64,000 nt of DNA from NCBI RefSeq assembly GCF_002001105.1, contig NZ_MUNP01000043.1, positions 1 to 64,000 of the forward strand. The letters run 5' to 3'. This stretch comes from Rhodanobacter sp. C06. Its GTDB lineage: Bacteria > Pseudomonadota > Gammaproteobacteria > Xanthomonadales > Rhodanobacteraceae. The translations under genes and the position numbers were made by a program. The notes under the pieces were generated by a model. The model made no database searches. It had not been told where the DNA came from and saw only the letters and a program-made list of their open reading frames with translations. Below, piece after piece: positions 58,319-64,000 of this stretch. The stretch's first letter is position 1; every line of letters begins with the position of its first letter.

Positions 58319-60259
58319 ATGTGCGGCATAGCCGGTTTCCTTGGTCCCCCCGATGCACCCGCCGCGGCGCAGGCCACGCTGCAGCGGATGATTCGCACCC
58401 TGCACCACCGCGGGCCGGACGGCTACGGCTTCCATGTCGACGGCGGCGCCGGGCTCGCGCACGCGCGGCTGGCGGTAATCGACCTGGCCACCGGGGCGCA
58501 GCCAATCGCGAACGAACGGCGCAACGTGTGGACGGTGTTCAACGGCGAGATCTTCAACTACCGCAGCCTGCGCGCGGAGCTGCAGCGCCGCGGCCACCGC
58601 TTCGCCACGGCGTCGGACACCGAGGTGATCGTGCACCTGTACGAGGAGCACGGCGACCGCTTCGTCGAGCACCTCAACGGCCAGTTCGCGATCGCACTGT
58701 GGGACGCCGAGCGGCAGCGTCTGCTGTTGGCGCGCGACCGCTGCGGCGTGCGGCCGCTGTACCACGTGCGTGCGGGCGGCCGGCACTGGTTCGCCTCGGA
58801 GATCAAGGCGCTGCTCGCCGTGCGCCCGGAGCTGGCGCGGCTGGATCCGCAGGGGCTGGCGCAGGCCTTCACGTTCTGGGGGCCGATCGAGCCGGGCAGC
58901 GTGTTCGCCGGCGTCGAGTGCCTGCCGCCGGGGCATCTGCTGGCGATCGAGCGCGACGGCCGCGAGACGCTGAGCCGCTACTGGGACTGGTCGTTTCCGG
59001 AGCAAGGCGCGCCGCAGCGTCGCTGGCAGTCGGTGGAGCAGGCCGCCGGCGAACTGCGTGAACTGCTCTCCGATGCCGTGCGCCTGCGCCTGCAAGCCGA
59101 CGTACCGCTGGGCGCCTACCTCAGCGGCGGCCTGGATTCCTCCGCCGTGGTGGCGCTGATGCGCGAGGCTGGCGCGGCTTCGGTGCGCACGTTCTCGATC
59201 GCCTTCGACGAGGCCGAGTTCGACGAGAGCGCGCACCAGCAGGCGATGGTGCGCCACCTGGGCTGCGAGCACACCACGTTGCAGTGCACGCGGCGGGCGA
59301 TCGGCGAGGCGTTCCCCCAGCTGATCCGGCATGTCGAGTCGCCGGTGCTGCGCACCGCCGGCGTGCCCCTGATGCTGCTGGCGCAACAGGTGCGCCAAGC
59401 CGGCTACACGGTGGTGCTCACCGGCGAGGGCGCGGACGAGGTGTTTGGCGGCTACGACCTGTTCAAGGAGGCCAAGGTGCGGCGCTTCTGGGCGCGCCAG
59501 CCGGATTCGCGTTTCCGCCCGCTCCTGCTCGGGCGGCTGTACGGGTACCTGGGGAATTCGCCGGTGCGGCACGCGGCGCTGGCGCAATCCTTCTTCGGCC
59601 GCGGCATGGAGGGCCTCGATCGGCCGGTTTTCGCGCACGTGCCGCGCTGGACGAGTTCGCGGCATGCGCTGCGCTTCCTCGCGCCCGAGCTGCGCGCCGG
59701 CATCGACGGCTGGGATCCGCTGGCCTGGTACGAGCAGCGCCTGCCGCCGGCGATCGCGCGCTGGAGCCCGTTGGCGCGCGACCAGTACGTGGAGGCCAAG
59801 ACCCTGCTGGCCGCCTACCTGCTGCCGTCGCAGGGCGACCGCCCCGCGATGGCGCATTCGATCGAGGGGCGCTTTCCCTTCCTCGACCATCGCGTGGTCG
59901 AGTTCGCGAACGCGCTGCCCGCGCACTGGAAGATCCGCGGCATGACCGAGAAATACCTGTTGCGCAAGGCGCTCGCCGGCCTGCTGCCGGCGGACATCCT
60001 CGCGCGCACCAAGCAGCCGTACCGCGCGCCCGACCAGTCCAGCTTCTTCGTCGACGGCGAACCGCTGGACTACGTGGCCGACCTGCTGAGCGGCGAACGC
60101 ATCCGCGCCGCGGGCTGGTTCGACGCGCCCGCGGTGGGGCGCCTGTTCGAGAAATGCCGGCATGGACGCGCGATCGGCTTCGCCGACAACCAGGCCTTCG
60201 TCGGCATCCTCTCGACCATGCTGATCGACGAGTTTTTCCTGCGGCGGGCCGCCGCATGA
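58319..60259 (+). CDS. Asparagine synthase-like glutamine amidotransferase
   Basis: 646 aa. N-terminal class II glutaminase (MCGIAGFLG with catalytic Cys2; RHRGPDGYG-like LHHRGPDGYGFHVD; AVIDLATGAQPI; VFNGEIFNYRSLRAEL), then an ATP-pyrophosphatase domain with the PP-loop YLSGGLDSSAVVALM (about 263-277), SIAFDEAEFDES and LTGEGADEVFGGYDLF. The length and context (ACP, AMP ligase) fit the exosortase- or exopolysaccharide-associated amidotransferases more than housekeeping AsnB. It would make an amide from an activated carboxylate. First gene of the operon; GAGGAAAC precedes the start. Confidence 0.88.
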   Translation: MCGIAGFLGPPDAPAAAQATLQRMIRTLHHRGPDGYGFHVDGGAGLAHARLAVIDLATGAQPIANERRNVWTVFNGEIFNYRSLRAELQRRGHRFATASDTEVIVHLYEEHGDRFVEHLNGQFAIALWDAERQRLLLARDRCGVRPLYHVRAGGRHWFASEIKALLAVRPELARLDPQGLAQAFTFWGPIEPGSVFAGVECLPPGHLLAIERDGRETLSRYWDWSFPEQGAPQRRWQSVEQAAGELRELLSDAVRLRLQADVPLGAYLSGGLDSSAVVALMREAGAASVRTFSIAFDEAEFDESAHQQAMVRHLGCEHTTLQCTRRAIGEAFPQLIRHVESPVLRTAGVPLMLLAQQVRQAGYTVVLTGEGADEVFGGYDLFKEAKVRRFWARQPDSRFRPLLLGRLYGYLGNSPVRHAALAQSFFGRGMEGLDRPVFAHVPRWTSSRHALRFLAPELRAGIDGWDPLAWYEQRLPPAIARWSPLARDQYVEAKTLLAAYLLPSQGDRPAMAHSIEGRFPFLDHRVVEFANALPAHWKIRGMTEKYLLRKALAGLLPADILARTKQPYRAPDQSSFFVDGEPLDYVADLLSGERIRAAGWFDAPAVGRLFEKCRHGRAIGFADNQAFVGILSTMLIDEFFLRRAAA

Positions 60260-60277
60260 CCTTGACCGGAGCACGTG

Positions 60278-60544
60278 ATGTCGACTGAAGCCGCGAGCGT
60301 GGAAGCGCGCGTCCGCCACTACATTCTGGAGAACCTGCTGTTCAGCGACGACGGCAGCGAGTTGCCGAACGACGCCTCGCTGCTGGACCGCGGCATCATC
60401 GACTCGACCGGCGTGCTGGAGGTGGTGATGTTCCTCGAAGAGGCGTTCGGCATCCGGGTCAAGGCCAGCGAGATGCTGCCGGAGAACTTCGACTCGGTGG
60501 ACAACATCGTGCGTTTCGTCGAGCGCCAGCGGAGCGTGGCGTGA
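60278..60544 (+). CDS. Acyl carrier protein
   Basis: 88 aa. The 4'-phosphopantetheine attachment Ser lies in RGIIDSTGVLEVVMFLEEAFGI (Ser about 43), and the acidic helix II/III pattern follows (VKASEMLPENFDSVDNIVRFVE). Stand-alone carrier protein next to an AMP ligase, so the tethered substrate is probably loaded by that ligase rather than used in fatty-acid synthesis. The stop overlaps the ligase start (GTGA). An adjacent GTG (60275) could add one residue. Confidence 0.9.
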   Translation: MSTEAASVEARVRHYILENLLFSDDGSELPNDASLLDRGIIDSTGVLEVVMFLEEAFGIRVKASEMLPENFDSVDNIVRFVERQRSVA

Positions 60545-62106
60545 AAGACCGGATCGCGCCGCGCCGCCTGCTGCACGAGGCGCTGCTGGAACACGGCGCC
60601 GACCCGTTGCGTGCGCGGCGCACGGCGGTGGTGGTCGAGGGCAGGGCGTACAGCTACGCCGAATTGCTCGACCGCGCCCTGCGCCTCGCGGGCGCGCTGC
60701 GGGAACGCGGCGTGCAGCGCGGCGACCGCGTGGCGATCTACATGGACAACACCTGGCCCTGCGTGGTGGCGATCTTCGCGGTGCTGCTGGCCGGTGGCGC
60801 CTTCATGGTAGTCAACCCGCTGACCAAATCGGACAAGCTCGGCTACATGCTCGACGACAGCGGTGCGCGCGTACTGCTCAGCGATGGGCATATCGCGCAG
60901 GAGTTCCTGCCGCTGCTGGCCACGCGGCCCGCCTTGCGCGTCATCGCCTCGGGCAAGCTGCCTGCGGGCCACGCCATCGAGGCGTTCGACGTGGTGATCG
61001 CCGCGAGCGCGCCGCTGGCCGCGCCACCCGCCACCATCGCGCCGGACCTCGCCGCGCTGATCTACACCTCGGGTTCCACCGGGCAGCCCAAGGGCGTGAT
61101 GCACACGCACCAGTCCATGCTGTTCGCGGCTGGCAGCCTGATCGAATACCTGCGCCTCGGCCCCGACGAACGCATCCTCTGCGCGTTGCCGCTGGCGTTC
61201 GACTACGGCCTGTACCAGTGGCTGATGACGGTGCAGCTGGGCGCCACCCTGGTGCTGGAACGTTCCTTCGCGTTCCCCGCCCAGGTGTTCGCGCGCATGC
61301 GCGAGTTCGAGGTGACGGTGTTCCCCGGCGTGCCCACCATCTTCGCGATGCTGCTGTCCGCGCATCGCGGCGAGCCGCTGTGCTTTCCCGCCGTGACGCG
61401 GGTGACCAACACCGCCGCCGCGCTGCCCGACGAGCAGGCGCTGCGGTTGCGCGAGATCTTCCCGCACGCGTTGATCTACAAGATGTACGGGCTCACCGAG
61501 TGCAAACGCGTGTGCTACCTCGAGCCGGAGTTGCTGGAAGCGAAGCCCGGCTCGGTGGGCAAGGCGATTCCCGGCACCGAGGTGTACCTGCGTTCGCCTG
61601 CGGGCGAGCCGGTGCTGCCGGGCGAGGCGGGCATCCTGCACGTGCGCGGCCCGCACGTGATGCTGGGTTACTGGAACCGCCCCGACCTCGGCGCGCAAAT
61701 GCTGCGGCCCGGTCCGCTGCCCGGCGAGCGCGTGCTGTGCACGCACGACTGGTTCCGCATGGACGCGGAGGGCTTCCTCTACTTCGTGGGCCGCAGCGAC
61801 GACATCATCAAGACCCGTGGCGAGAAGGTGAGCCCGGTCGAGGTGGAGAACGCCTTGCACGCCATCGACGGCGTGCGCGAGGCGGCCGTGGCGGGCGTGC
61901 CGGACGAGTTGCTGGGCCAGGCCATCCGCGCCTGGGTGGTGCTGCAGCCGGGGGCGACGCTGAGCCCCGGGCAGATCCGCGCGCAATGCATGAAGCGGCT
62001 GGAGAACTTCATGGTGCCGCAGCAGATCGTGATCTGCGCGGAACTGCCACGCACCGCGACCGGCAAGGTCAGCCGCAAGGCGCTGCTTGAAAATTCACCC
62101 GTCTGA
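60541..62106 (+). CDS. AMP-forming acyl-CoA/acyl-ACP ligase
   Basis: 521 aa, class I adenylate-forming family. P-loop LIYTSGSTGQPKGVMHTH (about 176-193), YGLTECKRVCYLEPE (about 318), GDWFRMDAEGFLYFVGRSDDIIKTRGEKVSPVEVE (about 410-440) and the catalytic Lys in PRTATGKVSRKAL near residue 510. Overlaps the ACP gene by 4 bp with a GTG start, implying stoichiometric expression with it. Acyl specificity cannot be read; exosortase-A-associated ligases and NRPS stand-alone ligases are the nearest types. Confidence 0.9.
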   Translation: MKDRIAPRRLLHEALLEHGADPLRARRTAVVVEGRAYSYAELLDRALRLAGALRERGVQRGDRVAIYMDNTWPCVVAIFAVLLAGGAFMVVNPLTKSDKLGYMLDDSGARVLLSDGHIAQEFLPLLATRPALRVIASGKLPAGHAIEAFDVVIAASAPLAAPPATIAPDLAALIYTSGSTGQPKGVMHTHQSMLFAAGSLIEYLRLGPDERILCALPLAFDYGLYQWLMTVQLGATLVLERSFAFPAQVFARMREFEVTVFPGVPTIFAMLLSAHRGEPLCFPAVTRVTNTAAALPDEQALRLREIFPHALIYKMYGLTECKRVCYLEPELLEAKPGSVGKAIPGTEVYLRSPAGEPVLPGEAGILHVRGPHVMLGYWNRPDLGAQMLRPGPLPGERVLCTHDWFRMDAEGFLYFVGRSDDIIKTRGEKVSPVEVENALHAIDGVREAAVAGVPDELLGQAIRAWVVLQPGATLSPGQIRAQCMKRLENFMVPQQIVICAELPRTATGKVSRKALLENSPV

Positions 62107-62115
62107 AGGGCATCC

Positions 62116-63003
62116 ATGGACGCGTTCTACCGTTCGCTGCACGACCACCTTGCCGGCTCCCTGCAGACACTGCCGGACAAGCCGCGCGAAAATCCCGACA
62201 ACGCCTTGCGGGCGCTCTGGTATGCCGCCGTCGGCCAGCCGCGTTCGGTGGTGACGGCCGGCGAGGGCGAGCTGCCGCCGCTGGACGACGACGTCGGTCG
62301 GCGCCGGCTGCAGCAACTCATCGAACGGCGCCTCGCCGGCGAACCGCTGGCCCATCTCACCGGACGCGCCCATTTCATGGGACTGGACATGCTGAGCGGG
62401 CCTGCGGCGCTGATCCCGCGCGTGGAAACCGAGCAACTCGCGCAAGCCGGCATCGAACTGCTGCTCGGGGAGCCGCGGCATCCCGCCGCCCGCGTGATCG
62501 ACGTCTGCACCGGCTCGGGCAACCTCGCCTTTGCCATCGCCCACCATGTGCCCGACGCCGTGGTCTTCGCCGCCGACATCAGCGCGGAGGCGCTCGCCCT
62601 GGCCGAATGCAACCGCCGGCACCTGGGGCTGGAACGGGTGGAGCTGCGCCGCGGCGATCTGCTGGAACCCTTCGGTAGCGAGTTCGACAGCACGATCGAC
62701 CTCGTTGCCTGCGCGCCGCCCTACATACTCAGCGCCAAGGTGGAACAGATGGCGCCGGAGATCGCCGAGCACGAACCGCGGTTGGCCTTCGACGGCGGCC
62801 CGCTGGGCGTGACCATCCTGCTGCGCCTGCTGGAGGAATCGCCGCGCCTGCTGCGCGGCGGCGGCTGGCTGGCGCTGGAAGTCGGGCTGGGCCAGGGACC
62901 GGCGCTGGGACGACGACTGCTGCGCGACCCGCATTACGATGCGGTGCGCCAGTTGGCCGATGCACGCGGCGACGTGCGGGTGATCCTCGCCCGTCGCGCC
63001 TGA
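62116..63003 (+). CDS. PrmC/HemK-like SAM methyltransferase with altered NPPY motif
   Basis: 295 aa with the PrmC/PrmB architecture: helical N-terminal domain (about 15-110, LAGEPLAHLTGRAHFMGLDMLSGPAALIPR) and a Rossmann domain with motif I VIDVCTGSGNLAFAIAHHVPDAVVFAADIS (about 135). In place of the catalytic Asn of NPPY it has ACAPPYILS (about 200), so canonical glutamine N-methylation is doubtful and another acceptor is likely. The next gene starts 24 bp on, this one 9 bp after the ligase. The housekeeping prmB/prmC copies must be elsewhere. Confidence 0.85.
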   Translation: MDAFYRSLHDHLAGSLQTLPDKPRENPDNALRALWYAAVGQPRSVVTAGEGELPPLDDDVGRRRLQQLIERRLAGEPLAHLTGRAHFMGLDMLSGPAALIPRVETEQLAQAGIELLLGEPRHPAARVIDVCTGSGNLAFAIAHHVPDAVVFAADISAEALALAECNRRHLGLERVELRRGDLLEPFGSEFDSTIDLVACAPPYILSAKVEQMAPEIAEHEPRLAFDGGPLGVTILLRLLEESPRLLRGGGWLALEVGLGQGPALGRRLLRDPHYDAVRQLADARGDVRVILARRA

Positions 63004-63027
63004 GCGTCAACGCGAAGGAGCACGCAC

Positions 63028-64000
63028 ATGGATGGACTGAACGCCAAGGTCTTCGAGCTGGACTGGGAGGCCGAAACCGCGCGCATCGCCGCGCGCCTGC
63101 GCGAGGCCACCGCCCGCGTGCTGCACAAGCGCGGCCTGGTGGTGGCGATCTCCGGCGGCGTGGACAGCGCCGTGTGCGCCGCGCTCGCAGTGCGCGCGCT
63201 GGGGCCGGACAAGGTGTTCACCCTGATCCTGCCCGAGCGCGACTCGGCCTCTTCCAGCGCGCGCAACGCGCGCGTGCTGGCCGCACACCTCGGCGTGCGC
63301 ACGGAGGTCGTCGACATCGCCCCGGCGCTGGCCGCGATCGGCTGCTACGCCGCGCGCGACGAGGCGGTGCGCCGGCTGCTGCCCGACTACACCGAGGCCT
63401 GGCGCATGAAGATCGCCATCGCCGGCGGCAGCGCGGGCGCCATCAATCACTTCATGCTGATCGCCGAGTCGCCCCAAGGCGTGCGCCGCGAATGCGCGCT
63501 GCCGCTGCCCGAATACCTGCAGATCGTCGCCGCCACCAGCTACAAGCAGCGCCTGCGCAAGACGCTGGAATACTTCCACGCCGACCGCCTCAACTACGCC
63601 GTGGTCGGCACGCCGAACCGGCTGGAATACGACCAGGGTTTCTTCGTGAAGAACGGCGACGGCTCGGCCGACGTGAAGCCGATCGCGCACCTGTACAAGA
63701 CCCAGGTCTACGGGTTGGCGCAGCATCTGGGCCTGCCCGACTGCGTGGCCACCGCCGCGCCCACCACCGACACCTACAGCCTCGCCCAGGGCCAGGACGA
63801 GTTCTACTTCGCGCTGCCCTGGGCGCAGATGGACCTCGCGCTGTGGGCGCTGGAACACCGACGTCCGGTCGGCGAACTGGCGACCGCGCTGGGCACCACC
63901 GAAGCCGCGGCGGCGGCGGTCTACACCGACATCGAGCGCAAGCGCAGCAGCACGCGCTACCTGCATCTGGCGCCGCTGCTGCTGGGGCCGGAGTCATCGA
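63028..64000 (+). CDS. NAD-synthetase-like (NadE family) amide ligase, partial
   Basis: At least 324 residues, open to the right edge with no stop. ATP-pyrophosphatase fold: PP-loop VAISGGVDSAVCAAL (about 38-52), GTPNRLEYDQGFFVKNGDGSADVKPIAHLYKTQV (about 194-227, the NadE ATP/deamido-NAD block), then PTTDTYSLAQGQDEFYFALPWAQMDLAL in place of the usual TADLRPGQxDE loop. Canonical ammonia-dependent NadE is about 275 aa, so this one is longer or carries an extension. Either a second NAD synthase or, given the context, an enzyme amidating a cluster intermediate. GAAGGA ribosome site. Confidence 0.82.
   Translation, partial: MDGLNAKVFELDWEAETARIAARLREATARVLHKRGLVVAISGGVDSAVCAALAVRALGPDKVFTLILPERDSASSSARNARVLAAHLGVRTEVVDIAPALAAIGCYAARDEAVRRLLPDYTEAWRMKIAIAGGSAGAINHFMLIAESPQGVRRECALPLPEYLQIVAATSYKQRLRKTLEYFHADRLNYAVVGTPNRLEYDQGFFVKNGDGSADVKPIAHLYKTQVYGLAQHLGLPDCVATAAPTTDTYSLAQGQDEFYFALPWAQMDLALWALEHRRPVGELATALGTTEAAAAAVYTDIERKRSSTRYLHLAPLLLGPESS

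Noticed and set aside
58114-59061. 315-codon frame overlapping the amidotransferase gene start
   Set aside because: Shifted frame of the amidotransferase plus its leader; composition (Arg/Ala-rich) is non-coding.

Overview
The window is a GC-rich proteobacterial chromosome segment with dense, mostly short-spaced genes. The gene set (Xps-type type II secretion operon ending in an N-type GspC substitute and gspD, TtcA, RdgC, Rep, UbiE, a PlsB of about 890 residues, M28/M1/S53 secreted peptidases, a CRP/Clp-like box) and the palindromic repeats scattered between and even inside genes point to Xanthomonadales, most likely a Rhodanobacteraceae member (Rhodanobacter/Dyella/Luteibacter type). This is inferred from gene content; no 16S or tRNA gene is present.

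Layout. 1-7355: a membrane-protein tail, a block of palindromic repeats, then the overlapping operon gspJ-K-L-M-N(C)-D and a small lipoprotein. 7416-14333: the helicase gene hrpB carrying an in-frame repeat insertion, a SIMPL protein, a divergent ArsR/flavin-reductase pair, a 266-bp MITE-like element, a DUF1161 protein and a secreted M28 peptidase. 14334-19532: a long structured leader and two secreted hydrolases, a sedolisin and an HExxxE metallopeptidase-like protein, which share the same C-terminal PKD plus P-domain cassette; they are plausible cargo of the T2SS. 19639-27182: housekeeping genes (FAD protein, GNAT, YdcH-like, ttcA, aromatic aminotransferase, rdgC, YgjP-like hydrolase, Sel1 protein, ICMT-like protein).

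27286-30121 is an ECF42-type sigma factor module: a YciI-like protein, two DGPF-domain proteins, a TfoX-N-like protein and the sigma factor with its long C-terminal extension. Both DGPF genes are preceded by the same bipartite promoter (TGTCGAAA, 15 bases, CGTC). 30355-39618: NHL-like beta-propeller, lipase-like hydrolase, M1 aminopeptidase, GGDEF-EAL protein, proline iminopeptidase, Tat-type phosphoesterase. 39782-47914: a divergent Lrp/EamA pair, GST, a two-repeat exported protein, an FmdE/DUF2249 pair, a TMEM175-like channel, ubiE and plsB. 48081-56753: lipoproteins, e(P4)-type phosphatase, AI-2E-family transporter, TPR sulfotransferase, rep, tdk (again with an in-frame repeat insertion) and an unknown protein.

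56763-64000 (continuing beyond the right edge) looks like a biosynthetic cluster: a polysaccharide deacetylase diverges from an apparent operon of an asparagine-synthase-like amidotransferase, a stand-alone acyl carrier protein, an AMP-forming ligase, a PrmC/HemK-like methyltransferase that has lost the catalytic Asn of NPPY, and an NAD-synthetase-like amide ligase. A near-perfect CRP-type box lies in the promoter region. I regard this cluster and the ECF42/DGPF module as the most interesting systems. No CRISPR array, tRNA, rRNA, phage gene or intact transposase was seen.
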